The notes under the pieces were generated by a model. It did no database searches, was not told the origin of the DNA, and worked only from the letters and a program-made list of their open reading frames with translations. Shown here piece by piece: positions 38,567-47,469 of a DNA stretch of 64,000 nucleotides. A program made the position numbers and the translations under genes. Within the stretch, counting starts at the first letter, position 1. Every line of letters begins with the position of its first letter. Where the stretch lies: assembly GCF_002220865.2 (NCBI RefSeq), contig NZ_NHRJ02000001.1:496001-560000 (forward strand), written 5' to 3'. This DNA comes from Paenibacillus xerothermodurans (GTDB lineage: Bacteria; Bacillota; Bacilli; Paenibacillales; NBRC-103111).

Positions 38567-39472
38567 TTACCGCTCCCCCACCACCAATACTTCAGGAACC
38601 AGCTTCACGCCCCGAGATGCCATGACGCTGCGCTGTACTTGCTCGATGAGGGTGAGCACGTCGTTAGCTGACGCTTGCCCGGTGTTGACGATGAAATTGG
38701 CGTGCAGCTGCGAAACTTCCGCGCCGCCGACCCTGAGCCCTTTCAGTCCCGCCTCTTCAATGAGCTTGGCTGCAAATGTCCCTTCCGGGTTGCGGAACAC
38801 GCTTCCTGCGCAAGGCAATGGTAGAGGCTGCGTACGCAATCGTCGGTCCTTGTACGCTGCCATCGCTCCGGCGATTTCCTTGCGGTCGCCGAACTGAAGC
38901 TGGAACACCGCTTCGGTCACTATGCCAGGCTTTTTTTGTAAAAGGGAGTGCCTGTAGGCATATTCAAAATCGGCTTGCTTTAACGTCGCCAACTCTCCTG
39001 TCGGGAGCAGCACTTCAGCACTTATGAGTATGCGTGACACATCAGACCCGTGAGCTCCAGCGTTCATGTAGACGGCGCCTCCCACCGTTCCCGGTATACC
39101 TCCCGCGAACTCCAACCCGGTCAACCCTGCCTTGCCTGCCATGGCGGAAAGTTTAATGAATGAGTAAGCACCTCCGACATAGACCACATCGCCTTGAAAT
39201 CGGAGCGTCTCGAGACCCGGTCCCAGCTTAAACACCGCACCGCGTATCCCTTTGTCTGAGACAAGAACATTGGAACCGCGTCCCAGAACCGTCCATGGCA
39301 CATGATGTTGACCGAGCAGTTCGACTGCGTCAACCAGCTGTTCTTTGGTTTGCGGGATTATCAGCACATCGGCCGGTCCCCCGATTTTCCAAGTGGTATG
39401 AGGCGCAAGCGGTTCGTTCAAGTGAAATTCACCGAATTCGCCGCTTTGCAATTTTGTAATGACCTGTTGCAT
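38567..39472 (-). CDS. murB: UDP-N-acetylenolpyruvoylglucosamine reductase
   Basis: FAD enzyme that reduces the enolpyruvyl product of MurA to UDP-MurNAc using NADPH. The product has 301 residues. The FAD-binding TTWKIGGPADVLIIP and LGRGSNVLVSD blocks, GGIPGTVGGAVYMNAGAHG, and the catalytic serine in CAGSVFRNPEGTFA are present; this is the type IIa form. AAGGAGG lies before the ATG. The gap to murG is 229 bases and may contain a mother-cell promoter. Confidence 0.95.
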   Translation of the reverse strand: MQQVITKLQSGEFGEFHLNEPLAPHTTWKIGGPADVLIIPQTKEQLVDAVELLGQHHVPWTVLGRGSNVLVSDKGIRGAVFKLGPGLETLRFQGDVVYVGGAYSFIKLSAMAGKAGLTGLEFAGGIPGTVGGAVYMNAGAHGSDVSRILISAEVLLPTGELATLKQADFEYAYRHSLLQKKPGIVTEAVFQLQFGDRKEIAGAMAAYKDRRLRTQPLPLPCAGSVFRNPEGTFAAKLIEEAGLKGLRVGGAEVSQLHANFIVNTGQASANDVLTLIEQVQRSVMASRGVKLVPEVLVVGER

Positions 39473-39630
39473 GGGAAACCTCCTTCACAGAACCTTCGGG
39501 CCTCCTATCCCGGCGCACAGCCGGAACCGGAGTAGCGCAGTGCTTGCCTCATTAAGGGAATAGAGTCTTCTATCACACCCTTGCGGAAGCCGCCTGCAGC
39601 TTTGTCGAGTGTCTGTCACGGTTATAGTGT

Positions 39631-39659
39631 AGTTTATGTGAAATCGGATAGAGTGTGAC
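39631..39659 (-). promoter_or_regulatory. Candidate mother-cell (sigma-E type) promoter before murB
   Basis: On the minus strand GTCACAC (39659-39653), a 14-base spacer and CATAAACT (39638-39631) resemble the sigma-E pattern GTCATATT with CATACA.T. The same -10 also fits the sigma-K pattern CATA...TA. No sigma-A promoter is evident in this gap, and no gene lies in it. Confidence 0.35.
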
Positions 39660-39701
39660 AAACGCCTATTAGTTTCTCCGACCGGTTATCGTGTCGCAGG
39701 A

Positions 39702-40766
39702 CTATGAACTGCATTGCTGCACCAGTTGTATAATGGTGTCTACGGCGTTAGTTTGTTCGGCGAGACGCATTTGGCTTGTCATCTGTTGTCTGTTGTCGTA
39801 AACAGTGAGAGCACCCTGTGTCAAGTTGTCAGCATTGAGATTCTCTTCATGGAGGACCTGTGCGTAACCGAGTTTTTCGAACGAAGCAGCGTTCAGCAGC
39901 TGATCGCCCCGGCTGGCTTGTCTTGTAAGCGGTATGAGAAGCATCGGTTTACCCAACGCTAAAAATTCGAATATGGAGGTCGCCCCGGCGCGGGATATGA
40001 CAATGTCGGTCATAGCCAGTATATCCGCCAGCTCGTCATTAACGTATTCAAACTGCTTGTAACCGCGCCGAGGGGCTAAGGATTTGTCAATCTGTCCTTT
40101 GCCGCAGATATGTACGATCTGGAACCTTTCCAATAAGATATCAAGCGACTCGCGCACAGCGGCATTGATCTTTTGGGCGCCCAAACTGCCCCCCATGATC
40201 AGCAGGACCGGCTTTTGTTGGTGAAAATCGCAAAGAGCGTACCCCCGTCTCGGTTCGCCCCGCAGAATGTGCTCACGTATCGGTAAACCCGTGCATACGC
40301 CTTTGTTACCCTTAATATAATGCAGTGACTCTGGAAAATTCACGCAGATTTTGGTCACGAACGGAATGGAGATCCTGTTCGCCAGCCCCGGGGATATATC
40401 GGATTCATGGCTGATGACCGGGATACGATGTAACCAACTGGCCAGTATGACCGGCACGGTGACGAAGCCGCCTTTAGAGAACACGATGGCGGGCTTGATC
40501 CGCCGAAGAAGCATGTATGCCTCGCCGATACCTTTGACTACTTTAAACGGATCTTTGAAATTTTTCAGATCGAAATATCTGCGCAGCTTGCCGGATGAAA
40601 TATGATGAAACGGAATGTTCGCATGCTCGATGATTTCCCGTTCGATGCCTTCCCTGGAGCCGATATACTCCACGTCCCAGCCCTGTTGCTTCAGCTTAGA
40701 AATGATGGCGAGATTGGGTGTAACATGGCCTGCCGAACCGCCTCCGGTAAAGACGATCTTTTTCAA
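39702..40766 (-). CDS. murG: Undecaprenyldiphospho-muramoylpentapeptide N-acetylglucosaminyltransferase
   Basis: Membrane-associated GT-B enzyme that adds GlcNAc to lipid I to make lipid II. The product has 354 residues. The N-terminal glycine loop is FTGGGSAGHVTPNLAI, and the donor-binding region contains RAGATSIFEFLALGKPMLLI. MGGSLGAQKIN is the second G-loop. The start is a TTG at 40766 six bases after GGAGGT; the frame extends to 40808, but those codons overlap the end of spoVE. Confidence 0.95.
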   Translation of the reverse strand: MKKIVFTGGGSAGHVTPNLAIISKLKQQGWDVEYIGSREGIEREIIEHANIPFHHISSGKLRRYFDLKNFKDPFKVVKGIGEAYMLLRRIKPAIVFSKGGFVTVPVILASWLHRIPVISHESDISPGLANRISIPFVTKICVNFPESLHYIKGNKGVCTGLPIREHILRGEPRRGYALCDFHQQKPVLLIMGGSLGAQKINAAVRESLDILLERFQIVHICGKGQIDKSLAPRRGYKQFEYVNDELADILAMTDIVISRAGATSIFEFLALGKPMLLIPLTRQASRGDQLLNAASFEKLGYAQVLHEENLNADNLTQGALTVYDNRQQMTSQMRLAEQTNAVDTIIQLVQQCSS

Positions 40767-40804
40767 ATTATCACCTCCGGTGCAACCGCACGCTTCAGGT
40801 GACG

Positions 40805-41902
40805 TCACCTCGCGTAGCGGGATATGTTTAACAGGATGCCGATGGAAGTCAGCATTAACGTTAAGGATGATCCTCCGGCGCTTATCAACGGAAGTGTAAT
40901 ACCGGTCACCGGGAACATGCCAATGACAACCCCGATGTTAATTACTACTTGAACGGCGATCATACCGACAATGCCGGTGGCGAGAAGGCTGCCGAAAGTA
41001 TCCGGAGCCGTAATCGCCGTGCGCAGCCCTCGCCACACCAGCAGCATAAACAGAATAAGGACGAACGAGCCGCCGATGAAACCCAGCTCCTCAGCGATGA
41101 TGGAGAAGATGAAATCAGTTTGCGGTTCGGGCAAATAGCTGTATTTTTGCCTGCTCATGCCGAGCCCGAGTCCCACGAGCCCGCCCGGCCCGATCGCATA
41201 CAGCGACTGAATCGCCTGATAGCCGGCGCCAAGCGGATCCTGCCAGGGGTCAAGGAATGCGGTGATCCTTTTGAGCCGGTAAGGAGCTGCGATAATCAAC
41301 CCGACAAAACCCGCCAGGCCGAACAAGCCCAGATAGGATAAATGCGACAGGCGTGCGCCGGCAGTGTAAATGATGAGAAGAGACGCACCGACAAGCACAG
41401 CGCCCGTCCCTAAATCCGGCTGCAGCATGATCATGCCGAACGCCACTCCCACTAAAGCCAGCGGTGGAATCAGACCTTGAGTAAACAGCGTAATTTTATT
41501 TTGTTGCTCGGAAAGCATTTTAGATAGAAAGAGAATCATACCGATTTTCATAAATTCGGACGGCTGAATTCCGAACGAGCCTATACCGAGCCAACTACGC
41601 GCTCCGCCCCGGACCACGCCAATGCCCGGAATCAGCACGGCCACCAACAATATGAAGCATACAATCAATCCAATCTTCGAATACCTCTTCCAAATCCAAT
41701 AATCCACGTTCATTGTGAAAAACATGGCGACTACACCGAGTACGGCAAACAAAAGCTGCCTTTTCAAATAATAGTACCAATCGCCAAACTCATGGAACGC
41801 GAGCACCGCACTGGCGCTGTACACCATGACCACACCCAGAGTCAACAGCCCCAATGTACATGCCAATATTGTTACATCCGGCGCAGAACGTGCTTTCACC
41901 AT
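40805..41902 (-). CDS. spoVE: SEDS-family peptidoglycan glycosyltransferase FtsW/SpoVE
   Basis: Polytopic SEDS protein that polymerises lipid II together with a class B PBP. The product has 365 residues and about ten hydrophobic segments. Conserved blocks include ARSWLGIGSFGIQPSEFMKI, PDLGTGAVLVG, YLPEPQTDFIFSIIAEELGF and LPLISAGGSSL. In Bacillus the copy at this dcw position is SpoVE, paired with SpoVD for cortex synthesis, while vegetative FtsW is elsewhere; from the window alone, a vegetative role cannot be excluded. The ATG at 41902 follows GAGGTGG. Confidence 0.9.
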   Translation of the reverse strand: MVKARSAPDVTILACTLGLLTLGVVMVYSASAVLAFHEFGDWYYYLKRQLLFAVLGVVAMFFTMNVDYWIWKRYSKIGLIVCFILLVAVLIPGIGVVRGGARSWLGIGSFGIQPSEFMKIGMILFLSKMLSEQQNKITLFTQGLIPPLALVGVAFGMIMLQPDLGTGAVLVGASLLIIYTAGARLSHLSYLGLFGLAGFVGLIIAAPYRLKRITAFLDPWQDPLGAGYQAIQSLYAIGPGGLVGLGLGMSRQKYSYLPEPQTDFIFSIIAEELGFIGGSFVLILFMLLVWRGLRTAITAPDTFGSLLATGIVGMIAVQVVINIGVVIGMFPVTGITLPLISAGGSSLTLMLTSIGILLNISRYAR

Positions 41903-41956
41903 ACATGCCACCTCAACCTCAAAAAGTGATGGTGGGTGGGCTTGTATGCCCCCCTT

Positions 41957-43381
41957 TTACAGGTTATGCACGGACTGCTTAAACATGCTTCCCCTCACCT
42001 CATAAGAAGGGAACATATCCCAGCTGGCGCACGCCGGTGAGAGCAGTATCACATCTCCGTCCTTGGCCATAGCCACCGCTTCGCGCACAGCCTGGTCCAC
42101 CACATCCTGCACATCGTTAGCAGTATCGACGGTTTTCACACGGCTCATGCCTGCCAGCTTGGCGATGTGCGTTATTTTCTCTTTGGTTTGGCCGATCGCA
42201 ACGAGACCCTTGACCCGCTCCTTAAACACTGGGAGCAGTTCCGAATAGTCCGCGCCCCGATCGAGACCGCCGGCTATCAAGATGATGTCCCGTTCCTCAA
42301 ACGACTCGATTGTTTTGATCGTGGCTGTGGCATTGGTTGCCTTTGAGTTGTTGTAAAACACGACACCGTTCTTTGTGGCTACGTGCTCGAGCCGATGTTC
42401 GACCCCCCGGAAATCGCGCAGCACTTGAGCTATCATTGGTATCGGTACTCCAAGGGTGATTGCCGTGGATGCCGCCGCAAGGGCATTCTCCACGTTAAAG
42501 GTTCCGGGAATGCCTAGCTCTGATACGGCGAGAATATTATGTAAGACACCCCGTCGATCGCCATATACGAGGGACCGCTCAGCCGCAGGCACGTCGTGAT
42601 TCGCGTAGGAAGGCAGCACATACAAGCCAAACGAGAGCTCCTCCTGTATGGAGAATGGCAGCACGGAAGACTTAACCTGCGCCGCAATTCGGCGGCAGAC
42701 GGGATCGTCCCAATTCAATACAGCGGTGTCGTCCGCAGTTTGGTTGGCAAATAGTTTTGCTTTTGACTCAATGTAGTCATCCATAGTGCCATGGTAGTCC
42801 AAATGAGTTTCGTATAAATTAAGCAAGCACGCGATGCGTGGCCGGAATGCGCCCGTTCCCTTTAGTTGAAAACTGCTGAGCTCAGCCACCAGCATATTGT
42901 CCGGCTGAGCCTCAAGCGCCGCTTCGGTTAATGCACGGCCGATATTTCCGGCAACGATGGGCTTCAATCCGCCCGCCTCCAGCATCAAGCCGATCCACGT
43001 GGTCGTTGTGGTTTTACCGTTCGAACCGGTGATGCCGATGATCGGTGCTTGACATACAAGGTAGGCGACCTCCACCTCGGTCACCACCTCGATCTGAAGC
43101 TCCGCCGCACGTTGGATGGGCTCAATCGCATATGGAATCCCCGGATTTTTCACGACCAACTGCACGCGTTCATCGATTAAATCAGACGGATGGCCGCCGC
43201 AAATAACAGAAATACCCAGAGCCGTTAATTCTTCGGCCTCAGGGCATAAGTGCAGCTCCTTTTTATCATTTACGGTGACTATGGCGCCGAATTCGTGAAA
43301 TAATTTCGCGACGGCAACGCCGCTGCGGGCCAAGCCGAGTATGACTACATGCTGGCCGCGGTAAAATTGGGGGTGGTTCAT
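41957..43381 (-). CDS. murD: UDP-N-acetylmuramoylalanine--D-glutamate ligase
   Basis: ATP-dependent ligase adding D-glutamate to UDP-MurNAc-L-Ala. The product has 474 residues in three domains: an N-terminal UDP-binding Rossmann domain (VVILGLARSGVAVAKLF), a central ATPase domain with the P-loop GITGSNGKTTTTTWI and NLYETHLDYHGTMDDYI, and a C-terminal domain with NNSKATNATATIKTIESF. A GAGGTG ribosome binding site lies at the end of mraY, four bases before murD begins. Confidence 0.96.
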   Translation of the reverse strand: MNHPQFYRGQHVVILGLARSGVAVAKLFHEFGAIVTVNDKKELHLCPEAEELTALGISVICGGHPSDLIDERVQLVVKNPGIPYAIEPIQRAAELQIEVVTEVEVAYLVCQAPIIGITGSNGKTTTTTWIGLMLEAGGLKPIVAGNIGRALTEAALEAQPDNMLVAELSSFQLKGTGAFRPRIACLLNLYETHLDYHGTMDDYIESKAKLFANQTADDTAVLNWDDPVCRRIAAQVKSSVLPFSIQEELSFGLYVLPSYANHDVPAAERSLVYGDRRGVLHNILAVSELGIPGTFNVENALAAASTAITLGVPIPMIAQVLRDFRGVEHRLEHVATKNGVVFYNNSKATNATATIKTIESFEERDIILIAGGLDRGADYSELLPVFKERVKGLVAIGQTKEKITHIAKLAGMSRVKTVDTANDVQDVVDQAVREAVAMAKDGDVILLSPACASWDMFPSYEVRGSMFKQSVHNL

Positions 43382-43384
43382 CTG

Positions 43385-44347
43385 CTATAACACCTCGTTT
43401 ATATAAAGTCCGATTCCGGCGAGCACAATGCCTGTTGCCCAAAACGTGATAACAACACGCCATTCGGACCAACCGACCAGTTCAAAGTGATGATGAATCG
43501 GGCTCATTTTGAACACTCGTTTTCCTCTTGTTTTAAAGGATATGACCTGAATCATGACGGACAGCACTTCTACAACAAACACGCCGCCGATCAAGATCAG
43601 TAAAATTTCAGCCTTCGTCAAAATGGCCACCAGTGCCAAGCCCCCGCCAATTCCGAGTGACCCGGTATCGCCCATAAATACCTTTGCCGGGTGCGCGTTG
43701 AACACGAGAAAACCAAGCACGGCGCCAACCATTGCAGCTGAGAAAATGGCTACATCCGGCTCCGTCGAATTGAGCGCGACAATAGCGTAAGCGCCGAACG
43801 CGACAGCGCTCGTGCCCGCCAACAAGCCGTCGAGGCCATCGGTAAAGTTGACGGCGTTGGACGTGCCAAGCATCATGATGACGACGAACGGGTAATAAAA
43901 CCAACCCAAAGGGATTGTGTAATCGATAAAGGGGATACGCACATCCGTGCTGTGTCCGATTTTGGCCAGAAGCAAGCAGACGATGATTGACACAATCAAC
44001 TGCCCCAGCAGTTTTTGCTTCGCAGTCAAACCGAGCGAGCGCTTGAGCAGGATTTTGATGTAATCATCCAGAAAGCCAACCAATCCATAGCCGAGCGCAG
44101 CCACCAGAAGAATGACCATCTCCATGCTCCTGTCGGCGAATCTGAGAACAGCCAGAGCCAACGCGAACAGAATGATGGTTCCACCCATCGTCGGCGTACC
44201 GGCTTTCTTCAGGTGGCCCTGGGGGCCGTCGGTACGAATTTGTTGACCGAATTTCAATCTTCTTAAAAGCGGTATAAATAATGGCCCCATGATGAGAGCG
44301 AGCAGGAATGCCGCACCCATAGTAATCATGACCACGCTAAAATCCAC
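43385..44347 (-). CDS. mraY: Phospho-N-acetylmuramoyl-pentapeptide transferase
   Basis: Integral membrane enzyme that transfers phospho-MurNAc-pentapeptide to undecaprenyl phosphate, forming lipid I. The product has 320 residues with about ten membrane segments. Magnesium and catalytic motifs are intact: NFTDGLDGLLAG, KVFMGDTGSLGIGG and SPIHHHFEL. The start is a GTG at 44347, with AGGGGG eight bases upstream. A 20-base perfect palindrome sits just before the ribosome binding site. Confidence 0.96.
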   Translation of the reverse strand: MDFSVVMITMGAAFLLALIMGPLFIPLLRRLKFGQQIRTDGPQGHLKKAGTPTMGGTIILFALALAVLRFADRSMEMVILLVAALGYGLVGFLDDYIKILLKRSLGLTAKQKLLGQLIVSIIVCLLLAKIGHSTDVRIPFIDYTIPLGWFYYPFVVIMMLGTSNAVNFTDGLDGLLAGTSAVAFGAYAIVALNSTEPDVAIFSAAMVGAVLGFLVFNAHPAKVFMGDTGSLGIGGGLALVAILTKAEILLILIGGVFVVEVLSVMIQVISFKTRGKRVFKMSPIHHHFELVGWSEWRVVITFWATGIVLAGIGLYINEVL

Positions 44348-44364
44348 GGTTGTGTCCCCCTACC

Positions 44365-44390
44365 AACTTTCCGGCCGGAAAGTTACTTTC
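44365..44390. repeat. Overlapping palindromes just upstream of mraY
   Basis: AACTTTCCGG-CCGGAAAGTT (44365-44384) is a perfect 20-base palindrome. A second inverted repeat, GAAAGT-T-ACTTTC (44378-44390), shares one arm with it, so the two hairpins exclude each other in RNA. There is no T-run. The palindrome ends about five bases before the mraY ribosome binding site. Confidence 0.6.
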
Positions 44391-44496
44391 AAAAACATTA
44401 TTCTAAACTCCAGTTACCGGGCAAGTGCGCATACTTTTGGCGACAAGTTAGCCTTGCCAGGAAAGTTCTTATCTCTTGCTATCTGCAAAGAATTTA

Positions 44497-45900
44497 CTAG
44501 GACTGCTGAAGCAATGTCACGACCTGTTCCAGCTTCATACCGCGAGAGCCTTTCACCAGTACAATATCCTCCGGAGACAGCCAGCCCGCGAGCGCGTGAG
44601 CAAGGGCGGTTTTATCTTCACATACCTGTACGCTGTCGCGCGGATACACTTTGGCTGCTTCTGCTGCCAGCTCGCGTGACAACGGTCCAAAAACATAAAT
44701 CCGATCAATCTGCTGCGGATCAAGCATTCGGCCGATATCGCGGTGAAACTCGGATTCTTGTTCGCCCAGTTCCAGCATATCCCCGAGCACGGCGACTTTC
44801 CGCTTATAGCCCGGTAGTTCCGCTAAAAGATTGAGCGCTGCTCGCATAGATGCCGGACTGGCGTTATAGGCGTCATTGAGTATAGTAAGACCCGAGCGTG
44901 CCTTTACCAGCTCTATGCGCATGCTTGTCATGACACTTTCCCTAAGCCCCTTCGCAATCTCGGCGCCGGCAATTCCGAAATGAACGCCGACCACGATGGC
45001 CGCGAGTGCGTTAATCACGTTATGAGAGCCAAGCAGCGGAATATAAAATTCAACTTCGGACAGTTGGTTTAGGGTGAAATGTGTGCCGGCAGCATCCATT
45101 CTCGCTTCCGTCGGGAACCAATCATTGCCCGGTTGAGCGCCGAATCTGATGCGATGATAGCGGGTCGCCGATATGGCACCGGGCCGTTCCCATTCGGGCA
45201 GCACTTGTTCAATGAGCGGCTCGTCGCCGTTGTACACCAATGTGCCGTCCTGCTTAAGCCCCGCCAAAATTTCTGTCTTGGCCCGCGCTATTTCATCCCG
45301 GGTGCCAAGCTGCAGTAAATGCGCTTCTCCGATGTTAGTAATTACGACGATCTCAGGCTGCGCGAGCTCGGATAGCAACCGGATTTCGCCACGTCCGCTC
45401 ATGCCCATTTCAAGCACGGCAATCTCGGTGTCTTCATCTAACTCCAACAGAGTTAAAGGAAGGCCGATGTGGTTATTATAATTGCCGAACGTTTTGTGCA
45501 TCTTATAAGAAGTGTTCAACACGGCAGCAGTTAAATCCTTCGTGGTTGTTTTACCATTGCTTCCAGTTATGCCCACCACCCGCACATGCAACTGCTCACG
45601 GTAAGCTTTCGCCAGCTCTTGGAGTGCGGTCAGAGTGTCTTCCACAAATATTAGCGGAACACCCCGGGGTGGATTCGTATGATCTCTCTGCCACAAAGAC
45701 GCGGCGGCACCCTTCGCCATGGCCTGCTCAACAAACTCATGGCCGTCAAAAGAGTCTCCGATGAGAGGTACATATAAATTGCCGGGTTCAATGGTGCGCG
45801 TGTCTTTGGATACTCCGTGGATGATAACATCGGCATTAGCACCGAGCGAGATCGTCCCTCCAGCCATGGCAGCCACTTCGGCGTAGGTTCGTTTAATCAC
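44497..45900 (-). CDS. murF: UDP-N-acetylmuramoyl-tripeptide--D-alanyl-D-alanine ligase
   Basis: Adds D-Ala-D-Ala to the UDP-MurNAc tripeptide, completing the pentapeptide. The product has 467 residues. The P-loop is GITGSNGKTTTKDLTAAV; TFGNYNNHIGLPLTLL and LEMGMSGRGEI are MurF-specific, and DAYNASPASMRAAL begins the C-terminal domain. It overlaps murE by eight bases. In B. subtilis murF is away from this cluster, so its presence between murE and mraY is a difference. Confidence 0.96.
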   Translation of the reverse strand: MIKRTYAEVAAMAGGTISLGANADVIIHGVSKDTRTIEPGNLYVPLIGDSFDGHEFVEQAMAKGAAASLWQRDHTNPPRGVPLIFVEDTLTALQELAKAYREQLHVRVVGITGSNGKTTTKDLTAAVLNTSYKMHKTFGNYNNHIGLPLTLLELDEDTEIAVLEMGMSGRGEIRLLSELAQPEIVVITNIGEAHLLQLGTRDEIARAKTEILAGLKQDGTLVYNGDEPLIEQVLPEWERPGAISATRYHRIRFGAQPGNDWFPTEARMDAAGTHFTLNQLSEVEFYIPLLGSHNVINALAAIVVGVHFGIAGAEIAKGLRESVMTSMRIELVKARSGLTILNDAYNASPASMRAALNLLAELPGYKRKVAVLGDMLELGEQESEFHRDIGRMLDPQQIDRIYVFGPLSRELAAEAAKVYPRDSVQVCEDKTALAHALAGWLSPEDIVLVKGSRGMKLEQVVTLLQQS

Positions 45901-47386
45901 GGTATCGTCCCCTTATTGCTTCCTTAGCCACGACGCGGTCATCGAAATCATGCTTCACACCCATGATCTCCTGATACGTTTCGTGCCCTTTGCCCGCTAT
46001 CAATACTACATCCTTCGGCGATGCTTCGGCAATCGCTTTTTGAATGGCGGCTCTACGGTCAACGATTAACTGATACCGATCCCGCGGCACGCCGGCCGCG
46101 ATAATGCCGGGCTCGATATCTGCCAAAATGGCCGCAGGATCCTCCGACCGCGGGTTATCCGACGTCACAAACAGCAGGTCGCTGAATCGCGATGTCACTT
46201 CCCCCATTACCGGCCGTTTCGCCCGATCTCTGTCCCCTCCGCAACCAAACACGCAAAGAATGCGCCCTTCGCAGAACTGGCGTATCGTCGCTAACGCATT
46301 TTCCAGTCCGTCGGGGGTATGCGCATAATCTACGAGTACGAGAAACTCCTGTCCCGCCTGTACGACCTCCATACGCCCGTCGACGGTCTGTATCTCTTCC
46401 AGACTCGATCTGATCGCTTCCAGGGATATACCCTCGAGCAGCGCAGCGGTGACCGCGGCCAACGCATTGTATACGTTGAATTTGCCAATCAGCTTCGTGC
46501 GGAATTCCAATGTCCCTGCGAACGTCACACAGCGAAATTCGGTGCCGTGCGAGGTCATCCGGATCGCCTCCGCCCGCACATCCGCTTCGTTATCAATGCC
46601 GTAAGTCACCACCTGAGCGGCAGTCATCCCGGCAAAGTCATCCGAGGCGGCATCATCGGCGTTGAGCACGGCATATCGCCGCTCATCGGCGATTGCCGAA
46701 TATTCGTTGCCGAGCCGGGAGAACAGCAGTCCTTTGGCTGCTTTATAGCGTTCCATCGTGCCATGGTAATCCAAGTGATCCTGCGTCAGATTTGTAAAAA
46801 CGCCGGTGCGATAACGGCAGCCGTTGACACGGCCTAGATCAAGACCGTGGGAAGACACTTCCATAATACAATAGTCTACTTTATTGTCCGCCATCCGTCG
46901 GAGTATTCTCTGTAATTCCAGCGCTTCCTGGGTATTTGTGGCGCTGTTAGGTATACGCTCAGATCCTATTTTTATTTCAATGTTTCCCATAACGCCCGTA
47001 GCAAAGCCTTGATCGCTTACTATTTTTTCAAGCAAGTAGGTGGTTGTCGTTTTTCCGTTAGTGCCCGTAATGCCGATTAGTTTCAGCTCACGGCTCGGGT
47101 ACCCGTAAAAATGAGTGGATATGACAGCCATGGCGAACCGCGAATCCTTCACCACAAGCTGAGGCACATCCGCCTCCACTTCATGCTCGACCACCAACGC
47201 CACCGCGCCCCGCTGCACGGCTGTAGCTGCAAATAAATGTCCGTCGACCGTTAGCCCGGGGATGCAGATGAACAGATCGCCCGCCTGCACCTTTCGGGAA
47301 TCGGTTTGTATACCGGAAAATGGCGTCTTTCCATCACCTATAATGCGGCTGACCGCAAGCTGGGAAGCCAGTTCTTTTAGCTGCAT
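45893..47386 (-). CDS. murE: UDP-N-acetylmuramoyl-L-alanyl-D-glutamate--2,6-diaminopimelate ligase
   Basis: Adds the third amino acid of the stem peptide. The product has 497 residues. The P-loop is GITGTNGKTTTTYLLEKI, and the specificity motif DNPR in VTSDNPRSEDPAAIL marks the meso-diaminopimelate type and not the L-lysine type. This agrees with the DapH-PatA-DapL genes in the same window. Its start follows GGAGGGG. A T-rich stretch upstream (about 47430) follows only a weak hairpin and is not called as a terminator. Confidence 0.96.
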   Translation of the reverse strand: MQLKELASQLAVSRIIGDGKTPFSGIQTDSRKVQAGDLFICIPGLTVDGHLFAATAVQRGAVALVVEHEVEADVPQLVVKDSRFAMAVISTHFYGYPSRELKLIGITGTNGKTTTTYLLEKIVSDQGFATGVMGNIEIKIGSERIPNSATNTQEALELQRILRRMADNKVDYCIMEVSSHGLDLGRVNGCRYRTGVFTNLTQDHLDYHGTMERYKAAKGLLFSRLGNEYSAIADERRYAVLNADDAASDDFAGMTAAQVVTYGIDNEADVRAEAIRMTSHGTEFRCVTFAGTLEFRTKLIGKFNVYNALAAVTAALLEGISLEAIRSSLEEIQTVDGRMEVVQAGQEFLVLVDYAHTPDGLENALATIRQFCEGRILCVFGCGGDRDRAKRPVMGEVTSRFSDLLFVTSDNPRSEDPAAILADIEPGIIAAGVPRDRYQLIVDRRAAIQKAIAEASPKDVVLIAGKGHETYQEIMGVKHDFDDRVVAKEAIRGRYRD

Positions 47387-47469
47387 GGGTTCCCCTCCGT
47401 TTTTTACACATGGTATCTATTATGGACAAAAAAAACGCCGCTGAAAAGCCCATTTTTATACCGTTGAGA

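Noticed and set aside
47420-47460. A terminator between spoVD and murE suggested by a run of eight T
   Set aside because: Only a three-pair stem (GCT/AGC) precedes the T-run, which is too weak for a terminator.
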